DNA of 64,000 nucleotides from Enoplolaimus lenunculus. Taxonomy: Eukaryota > Nematoda > Enoplea > Enoplida > Thoracostomopsidae. Positions 1-9,551 of this stretch are shown piece after piece; positions within the stretch are counted from its first letter, which is position 1; each line of letters opens with the position of its first letter. A model generated the notes under the pieces. It was given only the letters and a program-made list of their open reading frames with translations. It was not told the origin of the DNA and made no database searches. Position numbers and translations under genes: made by a program. Location: NCBI GenBank assembly GCA_030248215.1, contig JASANG010001355.1, positions 1 to 64,000 on the forward strand. The letters are read 5' to 3'.

Positions 1-252
1 GCTGGAGTAAATGAAATAACGATTTCGGATTTAATTTTGGGACGAAATATTCACGACCCATTAAAGAGAATAGCTTTTAATTTCATCGTCCAACATGCAC
101 AATTGGCAATATGGAGTGCTCGATGTAAACTCGAGTTTAACAATGAAAATGTCTGTGTTGTTGATGTTTTTCAGGAAAATGTTTATAGAAATTTGTGCAA
201 ACTTAAGCTGTATCTAAAAGAAGAATGTTTTTTAAGGTTTTTGGAACAATAA
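1..252 (+). mobile_element. Possible 3' tail of a LINE-type reverse-transcriptase ORF
   Basis: An open frame runs in from the window edge and ends at a TAA at 250-252. It encodes about 80 residues, including GRNIHDPLKRIAFNFIV and QLAIWSARCK. A hydrophobic stretch, a conserved-looking Trp and an Arg-Cys pair followed by a basic C-terminus resemble the last residues of some LINE polyproteins. No catalytic domain is inside the window, so the assignment rests on this weak resemblance. It could instead be the last exon of an unrecognised host gene. Confidence 0.3.
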
Positions 253-479
253 CCCGACAGAATGATAGCATGCTGGGTTTTCGAATGTCCTTTTCTCAGC
301 GTACCTGATTTGTAGTTTGTTTTGAAACTAGGTTTCTTGTGTGCTTTTTAACATATTTGCTCTGAATAATATCCTTGCAAGCAGAGTAGAATAATGGGTA
401 ATTTTCAAGGACCTTTGTTATGTTATGATAATATGTTGTTGCCTTCTTTGGTTTATATAATTGCTTTCGTTGATGTAAA

Positions 480-775
480 TGTGGTTTATCCTTTTAATAA
501 AACCCGGGGTGTTCGGCAAACGAGCGCTTCGGACTTAAACTTAAATTAAACTAACTAACACTTAGCGAAATATTGCAAAAAGTGCTACTTTAGGCTTATC
601 AGTTATGCTAATATGCAAATAAACTATTAGATAACTATTCAGTTATCAATTTTGAAAGTTTGTAGATTATTTACCCGCGTATATAAACAGCAGTGCATAT
701 GTTTGCACTGTCGGTATATTGCTGTCCCGAAACAATGGGACGGCCTTTATCGTAACATGGGCCAAAATATATATA
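480..775. repeat. Fragments of two dispersed repeat families
   Basis: Bases 540-690 match the internal tandem unit of the element at 6617-7718, in inverted orientation, including the shared words TATGCTAATATGCAAAT and CTAACTA. Bases 700-770 match the ends of the nonamer-minisatellite repeat at 9079-9390 (TATTGCTGTCCCG, GGGACGGCC, GTAACATGGGCC). Neither piece is full length. No gene is visible between 253 and 861. Confidence 0.55.
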
Positions 776-861
776 TTCACTTAAGTTCCATATAGCATTT
801 AATTCATATTTTAAGATCAATTCAATGCTTTATGAGTTTATTTCTTTGACTAGAATTTGGC

Positions 862-2017
862 CAGGGTGCAACCGGAATTCCGGTTTCGGTAGGCCAAACC
901 CGGTATTTTTAGTTCCGGTTACGGTAAAAATCGGGTATTTTTCCCCGGAATTTTCCGGTATTTTCGGAATTGAATATTTTTTCTCATTCGATAATTTAAG
1001 AAAAATTGGCATATTATTCCAACTCATTTATCTAAAATTATCCGAGCGTGTATTGCCAAAATTTTCAATTTGTGCCATACTCCATAATTTATCATATGTT
1101 TCCACCTACTGCATTTGTTTCACATGCTTTTGGCATTCTAAATGGTGTGTTTACAGCTCTAAACCGATAAATAGCGATTAAAATGAATTTTTCGGTAACA
1201 AGTATTTGTATTTTCTAGCTCCGGTTCCGGTCAGCGCCAGATTAAAGGGGGGCCCGGGCCCATGGGCTTCCCACCAACCGAAAACCACGATGTGATTCAA
1301 TTGTTAGCAAGCCAACAAAAAATTTTCGCGGACCACGAAGTTAAATTCAACAGTGTTTGGCAATATGTTTTTCCTTTTTAAACTGTAAAATTCAAGTAAA
1401 TTGTTATAAATCAATGTTTTTAGTACAGGTTACAAATCTCAGAACTCAGGTCGAGCTTGAAATATTAATGCCAACGTTTAGTTATGCTGCTGGCATTACG
1501 TTGATATTCTGAAACTATATATATATTTGAAATTCGCAACATGCAAGATTCGGATTCAGATTCTACAAATTATAGGAATGGATTCGGATTCGGGGTCGGA
1601 TTTGGTAACACCGTGGATTCAGTGCCACCTTAAGAGTGTGTTCAAAGATATTTTTGGAAAATAGCGTGATCGAAAAAGTAAGAAAAAGAAAAAACGGGAT
1701 ACCCACTGTCTATTTTCGGATTTCAGAAAACGTCTAGACTTCGGTGGAATCGTAAGTGACTTCTCAAAGTGTAAATGTAAAAAAGTCGCCGTGCCGAAAT
1801 TTTGTTTCGTACTTTTGGTACAATTTGTTTCATTAAAATGTATCACTTTAAGCTCTGATGCATAAAATAATTATGGTTAAAAAGGGCATGCTAGTCGCAT
1901 GGGCCCCGGGCCTCCTAGTCATACGGGCCCCAGACATTCTGGTCATATGGGCCCCTGGCCTCCCACCACTTTAATCCGGCCCTGGTTCCGGTATTTTATA
2001 ATTCCGGTTGCACCCTG
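862..2017. mobile_element. hAT-type MITE, family A, with a nested insertion
   Basis: The ends are CAGGGTGCAACCGGAATTCC on the left and the complementary AATTCCGGTTGCACCCTG on the right. The element is flanked by a perfect 8-bp duplication AATTTGGC (854-861 and 2018-2025). A C(A)GGG terminus and an 8-bp duplication are hallmarks of the hAT superfamily. Without the internal insertion (1232-1984) the element is about 395 bp and has no coding capacity. Five further copies with the same ends occur in this window. Confidence 0.9.
1232..1984. mobile_element. Second hAT-type MITE nested inside the family A copy
   Basis: It starts CAGCGCCAGATTAAAG and ends CTTTAATCCGGCCCTG, giving imperfect terminal inverted repeats. 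It is flanked by a perfect 8-bp duplication GTTCCGGT (1224-1231 and 1985-1992) made from the host element's own sequence. Its interior (about 1330-1625) shares the 'ATTCGGATTCGG' repeat sequence also seen at 39.5-39.9 kb, so a third level of insertion is likely. Both subterminal regions carry GGGCCC-rich runs. No coding potential is visible. Confidence 0.88.
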
Positions 2018-2225
2018 AATTTGGCAGGAGAAATTTGCAATCGGCAGTTACAAAGACATTTTTAGGAAACAATTTCTCAAGTTTGAACATATGTCCCTTG
2101 CTACTTTAACTATCTTTCGAACAATAATCTGAAAAGACGGGATTAGAAATTTTAAAAATTCCCTGAACGACACAACATAACAGAAAGTAAGACCAATGAT
2201 TTCTAGGTATATTAGATCCCAATTA

Positions 2226-2424
2226 GGCCCATGTATAGAACAGGGTCGGAACAGTAGTTGTATAAGCATATCCCTAAGACTAAGGCTAAGCCTAAGCCTA
2301 AGCGTATGGATGAGCCCATTCCTAAGCGTAAGCGTAAGCCTAAGCAAGAAAATTAGTCTAAAGCTTAAACTGACTCATTATAGCCCCTCCGGAAAAAGAT
2401 GCGGCCCTGTTCTATACATGGGCC
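2226..2424. mobile_element. MITE, family E, carrying TTAGGC-like hexamers
   Basis: The terminal inverted repeats are GGCCCATGTATAGAACAGGG and CCCTGTTCTATACATGGGCC. The interior is built largely of CCTAAG/CGTAAG hexamers (2278-2346), that is, degenerate TTAGGC on the opposite strand. An imperfect duplication around CAATTAG flanks it. A relative at 10180-10359 has an exact 8-bp duplication, which places the family with hAT-type elements. Confidence 0.8.
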
Positions 2425-2555
2425 ACAATTAGGATTATTTACAACACTACAGAGTGTCAGACCTTCAAACTTTCAGCTCATGTCATAAACAAATCGCACT
2501 GTTATCACACGCACATATTTATTCTTCAAACGATGGTATCGTGATGCATGAGAAG

Positions 2556-2782
2556 CAGGGTGTAACGGGATAGCGCATGCATCGAAGTTTTTAATTTTGT
2601 GGATATCGTAATTTGCATTTCATATCGAACAATTGTAGCATATTTATAATGACAAATAGCGAGTTATAAACATGATTTTTGACTAATTTTGCGCACAAAA
2701 TAACAGAATTTCCGGTATTTCTGTAACGGAAACAGGCATCGGCTTTTACCGGAAGCGAAAACGAATGTCCGGACACACCCTG
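2556..2782. mobile_element. hAT-type MITE, family G
   Basis: The left end CAGGGTGTAACGGGA and right end TCCGGACACACCCTG are imperfect inverted repeats. The flanking octamers are ATGAGAAG and GTAAGAAG, which match at six of eight positions and are consistent with an aged 8-bp duplication. Related CCGG-rich copies lie near 43.0-43.3 kb and 46.97-47.4 kb. Confidence 0.65.
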
Positions 2783-2862
2783 GTAAGAAGTATATGTTTT
2801 TTGTCAAACCCGAAAATCGTTAACCGATGTTATACATATAAGTAACATTACAATTATGACAA

Positions 2863-5471
2863 TTATTCCACACGAGGTATTTTTGCTGTCCTCAAAAAAG
2901 GGTTATCGGTGGCAGCTTTATCATCGTCGATGCTTTTTCCAGCATTTGTTTCCGTTGCATTTTTGGTCTCAGAATCTAGTGTAGAATGCTGCTCCAAAGG
3001 TGTTGCACCTGAATCATGGCTATAAGCGCCTACATTACCATTTTCGTTAGCATCATTTTCACTGTCGCCATCTGAGCCATACTCATTGCGTGCAGTCACT
3101 GGTGCTTTTGAACAAACAGACGATTCCAACTTAGAACTCGCGGACTGTACTCCGCTAATTGAGTCATGATCAAGCAAAAACGGTATCTTAGAACCAGTTG
3201 ACTGGAGGGCAATTAAATAAGGTGGACGTTTCAATTTGTCTTCAGAGCAACAGACAACTGAAAATAACAGAATTTAAATTAAGCAAACTTTAACAGCCAC
3301 GAATAAAGCAGATTCACACCATACACGGTATTGATATGAATTGTAACATATACAACTAAAAGTTGAAATGTATTTTTGACCAAGCATAAAACGCTGAGCT
3401 ATATAAATCCTAATCTTGCGAAGAACGAATGCAGTTCATACTTTAGTTTCTGAAAATACAACTTACGATTGTATGTTTTTGAAGCGATCGATAACGAAAC
3501 TTCTGAGCAAATGTTTGTATTTAGCTTAATCAAACATTTTTGAAATGCGCGAGATTGCATGGCTGATTTTTCCCTTGCATCGCAATAATTTCGTTGCGAA
3601 CTGACTTTAGTCTAAAATAATATAACAGACAATTTTAGTACCTGCGCATCAGAACCCATTTGATTGACTGAGACTAACCATATAGCTCAATATATGTTTT
3701 AAAGATTACTTTTCAAAATTAACAAAATTGAAAAATCAGCGTCGTCAGTAATAGCTGGAGTTTATAGGCAAGACGGAGTTAGCTTTCAAGAATTATAGTA
3801 TAGAAAGGCCTGTACTTTACCCAACAAAATATATCACAATATTCAGTAAATAAAAACTCAGCAGCAATCCTTCTTTGAACTTGTTACAAACATCCGTTTT
3901 AATTCAAAAATGTGATTTTGGCACCAAGTTTTGAAACAGCGCAAGCCTATGTACAACGTGATAACCACACATTATTCCAGCACTAGCACTGTTACCTTTG
4001 TGCTTATGTAAGTATGCGGATCAGGCAACGGCGGCAAATAATCAGGGATATAAGCAGACTTGAATTTTGGCTTCCCAACATGAATTGGAGTTGGATGAGA
4101 TGGAACTGAAGATTTGCTTGCTGCAAAAAATGCTATGAACAATCTAAACTAACGACTGTGCTAAGCTATTTTTGAGAAGCACAGCAAACATAATATAATA
4201 GAACCTCCTTTCGCTGTACGTTGTAAACTAATTTCTATTAGGTAAGACGATCGGCAATTTTATAAGTTTTTCTATCGGCACATCTCTATTAAGAGCTGGT
4301 AAACCTAAATTTATTGTCGCCATTCCTTTCCTTAAATTTTTAAAAAATTTAACATCAAAGATAATATATGCCCCGTGGTATGTGTATGGTTAAATAACTT
4401 TGCATTACTAAGATGACTGTGGTATAAAACAATTGATGTGGTAAAACAATAGTTGACACATTTATAAATCGCAGCTTATCCCTAACATTAAATTCTTACG
4501 CGGTTGAATGGTAATTCTATTGCTTCCAGGACGTCTTGTAAACTCAGAGATCGACGGCAGCGGAAATCCTGAAACTTAACAAATATACAATAGCATACGT
4601 AAAAATTAAGTTGCAGCACGGCCTCTATAAATTGTTCAATACACCTAAACCCATAACATTGAAAGCATTGTCCGACTATTATCCTGCAAAAAGTAAACAA
4701 CCTATTCAAGTACAAAATCTTGCTACACATTTCGACGAACTTTTTACCTTATCAAGTCTATGTTGTTTATGTACCACAAAGAGCTGGTACCCCTTATGTT
4801 CCACTTGCAAACGTTCCTCTTGTGAAACACAGTTCTACAGTGTACCAGGATTCGAAATCACATACAAGGTAAGTTGTTCACACCTCGCTTTCTTTAAGAA
4901 ACCAAATAATAGATAACGATGAATAAGAGTGTAAACCAAAACTAACCCATATTTAACAGTGCAGCGGACACATCATTTGGCAACACAGCAGAACGCCCAG
5001 CAAGGTCACAAAAACTTCTTGATAACGTTGAGGCTTGTGTTATAACTAAAAGTATATATAACCAGAACCAACGGAAATAGTTTACGTATTACATAAACAT
5101 CCTGCAGTGTTGTTCTAAAAACATTTTCACTAAAAATAATACGGTAACTGTGGCACACCTGGCAAACTTTAGTTTGTGTACATTATATAAGCTAACGTGA
5201 AGTATATAAGAAAGAAGAGTTTAATAATGGCGTGTAATTTCGTATACATGTCACTGAAAACTTTGACTACATTACAATATTACGAAGCATTGCGCACTAT
5301 TTTTATTCATACCATAATAAAAACTTCAGAAGCTAAAACTCAACACTTACAAGATTGCATAATTTCGACAATTGTTTCCAGAGCCATTTTATCAGCCGTT
5401 TCAAAACCACGTTCACGACATATCGCTGCCACACTCATTCGTAATAGCTTGCGATGAGGTTGCGTCTCCAT
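2863..5471 (-). CDS. TAF8: TAF8, transcription initiation factor TFIID subunit 8
   Basis: TAF8 is a histone-fold subunit of TFIID that pairs with TAF10 and bridges the TFIID core, acting in the nucleus. Six minus-strand exons are seen: 5351-5471, 4947-5045, 4500-4568, 3996-4120, 3467-3611 and 2863-3257. All introns are GT-AG and all phases agree, giving about 317 residues against about 310 in human. The ATG at 5471 opens METQPHRKLLRMSV. The histone fold spans residues 5-80 and includes FETADKMALETIVEIMQS and the TAF8-like SFCDLAGRSAVLPNDVSA. The central TAF8 motif reads IPDYLPPLPDPHTYIST at about residue 130. The tail is acidic and Ser/Asn-rich and ends DNPFLRTAKIPRVE, like the human DNPYLRPVKKPK end. 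It lies in the same orientation as NDUFA10. I see no break. Confidence 0.93.
4240..4300. repeat. Fragment of family C MITE in TAF8 intron 3
   Basis: The short segment GATCGGCAATTTTATAAG followed by ATCGGCACATC matches the terminal part of the family C elements (see 30652-30983). It lies between TAF8 exons 3 and 4, away from the splice sites. Confidence 0.4.
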
Positions 5472-5975
5472 GGCTGTTCTATGTCATTGATTTCATATGA
5501 CCATATGACAGCCAGTCGTACGAATAATTGTATGAGTAATAATAAATTTCATAAAACATGGTACACCGTAAGGCAACTTCCAGACCACTGCCGTGACTAC
5601 CGCCGCCCCCTCCAACTACGGGGGTGGAGCACTGTGCTCTTGAAGGGCCCCGGCAAAACCAATCCATCATGCGATGTTAACCCTTTCTCACACGAATATT
5701 TTCAATTTAATGAGATATAATTTCAAGTAAGGTTCGATCATCAGTCTCACGGGTGGGAGGCGTTTACGATGACCACTGAGCTATAGGAGCTTGACGCTAG
5801 TGGCCGAGAGGAACCTGACGTCTTGTGGAGATTTTGCACTGTGCATACATATTAGAATTGATATACACTGCTCACAGTGTGTATTGCTCGTATATTATTT
5901 GTATTTTCATGCCCAATCCTGTTCTTACTTATATAATTCGCCACAACTTCTTTTTCAATATTAATAATGGGATGA
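5472..5975. other. Intergenic sequence upstream of TAF8
   Basis: This stretch should hold the TAF8 promoter and 5' UTR. Apart from a GC-richer patch at 5585-5660 I see no supported gene, RNA or named repeat. No clear TATA box was found at a plausible distance from the ATG at 5471. Confidence 0.4.
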
Positions 5976-5979
5976 TCAA

Positions 5980-6345
5980 CAGGGTGCAATCGCAATTATA
6001 AATTACCGGAACCAGAAAGTCAAAAAAATACCGCAACCGGCAAAAAAGCACGTTTCCGAAAAATTCATTTTAACACTATTTAATTTGTATTAATGAAGTA
6101 AACACACCATTTAGAATGTAAAAACGAATGCAGCAGCTTCAAACGTATGATAAATTATGGAGCATGATGGCAATGCACGTTCAGACAATTTTAGAAAAAT
6201 AAGTTAGGATAATTTGCCAATTTTTCTGAAACTTTCGAAAGAGAAAAATTTTCATTACCGAAACATTCCGGTGAAAAGATACCGGATTTACAACCAGAAC
6301 CGGATAGTGCAAAAATTCCGGAACCGGAATTCCGGTTGCACCCTC
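5980..6345. mobile_element. hAT-type MITE, family A
   Basis: The left end is CAGGGTGCAATCGCAATTAT and the right end CCGGAATTCCGGTTGCACCC. The flanks (ATGATCAAC and AGATCAAC) look like a slightly decayed 8-bp duplication. The internal sequence resembles the copies at 862-2017 and 59014-59440, including a shared block ending in GAAAAATTC. It is non-coding. Confidence 0.8.
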
Positions 6346-6544
6346 AGATCAACCCATCTTGCAAGTTATGTCATCGCAATAAAACATTTTTCATTTTAAA
6401 GACTAGTTTTATAACACTTTGTTTTCGTTGTAAAGAGTAGTTTTATTTCGAAGAAAAGAAGCGTGAAACAGCAAGATTTATTGGCAACGCTTTTCAAATA
6501 TTTGATAAAACTAGCGAATTAAACACCATTTTAAGTACTTAATT

Positions 6545-6612
6545 TCACATCACCCTTGGCAAATTTTGTTGACCTCCGGCTCCGGTACTTTTCACCACCC
6601 ATTGCACCCTGC
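6545..6612. repeat. Fragment of MITE family B
   Basis: The segment TTGTTGACCTCCGGCTCCGG followed by TTGCACCCTG matches the right end of the family B copy at 57788-58082. Only the end is present. Confidence 0.6.
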
Positions 6613-6616
6613 TAGT

Positions 6617-7718
6617 TTTATTGAGCGAAGCGAAACTCCGAGCCAAGCTCGGAGTTTCGCGAAGCGTTTTATGTTTTGTACTTGGGGGTCGAAAGGTGGA
6701 TGTCTGTCCGTCCGAAAAGAATCTCAGGAACGGCTGAACCGATTTCGATAAACTTTTTTTGTTTCAAAGCCATTTATCCTGGGGTGTTAACCTCGCATTG
6801 GGGTTTTAAAACTTTAAGCCGTTTATTAGCTACAGGCTAATTTACATAATTAATTAAGCCTAAATTAGGACTTTCCACAATACTTCACTAATTATTACAG
6901 TTAGAAGCAATCTAATTTTAGCATTAAAGGGTTTTTGGATGCGAGAAATCCGCGTAGACTGTTTACAAACCCCCAAAACCGATAATTGAGCAGTTAGCTA
7001 AGAGATAATTTGCATATTAGCATAGTTTATAAGCCTAAATTAGGACTTTTTACAATATTTCACTAATTGTTACAGTTAGAAGCAATATAATTTCGGCACT
7101 AAAGGGTTTTAGGTGCGAGAAATTTGGAATAAATTGTTTACAAATATCCAAAACCGATAATTGAATAGTTAGCTAATAGCTAATTTGCATATTAGCTTAA
7201 TTGACAAGACAAAATTAGGACTTTTTAAATTATTTCAATAATTATTAAGGTTTACTGAAGGTTTTTGGTGCGAGGAATCTGAAATAAATTGTTAACAAAC
7301 GTGTAAAACCGATAGTTGAGTAGTTAGCTAATAGATAATTTGCATGTAAGCATAATTGATAAGCCTAAATTATGCGCTTTTACAGTGTTTCACTAATTAT
7401 TAGGGTTACAAGCAATCTAATTTCAGCAATAATGGGTTTTCAGGCGCGAGGAATCTGAATAAATTTTCTACAAACCTATAAAAGCGATTATCGAATAGTT
7501 AGCTAATAGATGATTTGCATATTTGCTTAATTGACGATACAAAATTAGGACTTTTTAAATTATTCCAATAATTATTAGGGTGGTTAAACAGTTTTTGGGT
7601 GCGAGGAATCTGAGGAAATTGCTTACAAACCTCCAAAAGCGATAAATGAATAGTTAGCTAATAACTAATTTGCATATTACCTTAATTGCTTACGTGTGTT
7701 CAAGCTTCGCTCAATAAA
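6617..7718. mobile_element. TIR-ended element with about five tandem ~175-bp units
   Basis: The ends TTATTGAGCGAAGC (from 6618) and GCTTCGCTCAATAA (to about 7717) are inverted repeats. Just inside the left end, 6630-6661 folds into a perfect 13-bp stem with a CCAAG loop. A conserved block follows (GTACTTGGGGGTCGAAAG, CTGTCCGTCCG, GGAACGGCTGAACCGATTT). The rest, 6830-7700, is about five diverged units of 160-185 bp. Each carries TAATTTGCATATTAGC, a short A-rich spacer and GTGCGAGGAATCTGA or a variant. No protein is encoded. A partial inverted relative lies at 12370-12835. Confidence 0.75.
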
Positions 7719-7904
7719 TGTAGTCCCACTACGACTGGTATAATAAATTGCTTTACCTAGGTTGTAAAAACAGGATATCCCTTCTAATAATACTAGCGGT
7801 AGACGGGTACCACAACCACTTATAAACCACATTGATAGTTTTCTGCACTAGTTGCTTAGGGAGTGTTACTAATTTTAACAAATAATTAAACATACACAAA
7901 AAAT

Positions 7905-8250
7905 AAATGTGAACAAGGTGGATTTTTCCAAAAACAGAGCTACCTCGGGGCGGTATTCGCTGTTCAAGACTTGCAATTGCTTCATAGCACTTTATCCAGT
8001 TTTCAGGAATATCGAGTCCCTTCGAATCAAACCAAAGGCCATAAATTTTCACTTTCAACCATAAAACGTGCATATTGATGGGGTACAAGTGCGTTCCTTA
8101 GATCGCCCAATAACAGTATCTGTGTTTTAGTTTCCTTTAGTCGGCTGCCAAAGGCCTTTTTTATTTGGTGTCTCCGGGCATAGATATTTGCCTCCAGAAG
8201 TCCATACTTAGATGTTAAGATTATTTTTGTGCCTACACTGCACCGCGATC
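7905..8250 (-). pseudogene. Unrecognised coding-like stretch, minus strand
   Basis: From about 8247 downward, after a possible GCAG acceptor, the minus strand reads KIILTSKYGLLEANIYARR and then ILLLGDLRNALVPHQYAR. From about 8047 the coding-like signal continues in another frame with GLDIPENWIKCYEAIASLEQ, to a possible donor near 7948. The amino-acid composition looks protein-like in both parts. The change of frame could be a short intron, a sequencing slip or decay. I do not recognise the family, and it could be a gene remnant or part of a repeat. Confidence 0.35.
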
Positions 8251-8359
8251 CAAATTATGACCCTGTTTATTATAAACCACACATTTTAATTTCTCATATG
8301 TTGCTCAGACATTGGAAATTTTATGCATCACCATTTAATATTATCTTTTCAATCGCCTA

Positions 8360-8732
8360 CTGTATTGACTCGAATAAAAGGTGGTCCCCATTTTGAGTCC
8401 CAATTATTAGGACTCCGTATCCCTAATAAGAGTCAGTAAGCGGATAGTCCCGAAACTCTAAGAGTACATAAATTGTAATTATCCCTAAATGTAGCGCATA
8501 AATGACTCCAGAACCAATTTGAGTTTAATTTAAAGCTTACTTAAATTTTGAAGCTTTTATGCAAGGTAAAACCCTTTAATTCAACGGATAGCTGCAATAC
8601 CGGATATATCAGTAAGGATGGGTGGCGCAGGGCTGGTTCAAAATAAATAACAGTCCGCAACCGAATAAAAAGGGGGGTACCCTCTGGAGAGGCCAAATAA
8701 ATATCAGTCCCCTCTTATTCGGATCACTACAG
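8360..8732. mobile_element. Mariner-like (TA-flanked) MITE, family D
   Basis: The ends CTGTATTGACTCGAATAA and TTATTCGGATCACTACAG are inverted repeats, with TA at the left flank and TG at the right. A better preserved relative (22238-22677) has TA on both sides, as expected of Tc1/mariner-type insertions. The interior is non-coding and shares AATGACTCCAGAACCAA and GGGGTACCCTCTGGAGAG with the other copies. Confidence 0.75.
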
Positions 8733-9078
8733 TGAATGAAATAAACTGATTCAGAATAAAACTAGCAGCGCTGCGTAATGTACCAAAATTTAGAAAGATC
8801 ACGCAGAATACACAATTCTATAAATTTTACTTTTTAAGTCAAAGTATCACAGTACATAGCAACGAATGTAACAAACAGGCCAGTAGAATTGCTCTCCCCA
8901 TCCTAAAGTTCCTGGTATTTACATTCGCAGCTCTGCACAAATATAACCTGCAAACATGATACCACACTAAATATAACAAGACATGACCAGCAGTGTTGGA
9001 TAGGCAAATAAAACAAAATCTAGATTCACTTTGCTAGAAGTAGAACTAAAAGCTCTATGATAATATTTCTTCGAAACA

Positions 9079-9390
9079 ATGGCTCGTTACTATAAACGCC
9101 GTCCCAATATCCCGGGACACAAATATACCCGGAGTGCACACTTATGCGCTCCTGTTTACATATGCACAGGCAGAGATTTTTACGTAGGATATTGTCCCAT
9201 CTGTTCCGTTTGTCCCATCTGTCCCAAGTTTCCCATCTGTCTCATCTGTCCCGCTGTCCCAATTATATTTTTTGAATGTACTCCTGGTACATTGCTGTCC
9301 CGGGAAAATGAGACGGGTACTCCTGATACATTTCTGTCCCAGGAAAATGGGACGGCCATTAAAGTAACATTGGCCGAAACACTTACAACT
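9079..9390. repeat. Repeat with a CTGTCCCRT/G nonamer minisatellite core
   Basis: Bases 9193-9268 are a run of about eight diverged nonamers of the type TCTGTCCCA or GCTGTCCCG. The flanks contain paired GCTGTCCCGGGAAAATGAGACGG-like blocks and end in GTAACATTGGCC. The same architecture recurs at 23146-23440, with a short piece at 700-770. It is non-coding and lies just downstream of the NDUFA10 stop codon. Confidence 0.7.
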
Positions 9391-9551
9391 GGGATTTGTT
9401 AAAAGTTGTTTTAGCAATGAAATAAAAACTTTCTCCAAAATGCAAAAATGGTTTTATATTTTATATAATTCCTTTCAAAAATACAGATATAATATATAAT
9501 ATATGTACCTATGTGAAAATAATGCAATCAAACTGCTACGACTACAGAATA

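Noticed and set aside
4611-4916. Plus-strand frame with several cysteines (CCLCTTKSWYPLCSTCK) resembling a zinc finger
   Set aside because: It overlaps TAF8 introns on the opposite strand, lacks support from neighbouring exons, and the cysteine spacing matches no family I could name with confidence.
9079-9402. Open frame rich in Cys-Pro-Ile (SVCPICPKFPICLICP)
   Set aside because: The pattern is the translation of the CTGTCCCAT-type minisatellite, not a protein domain.
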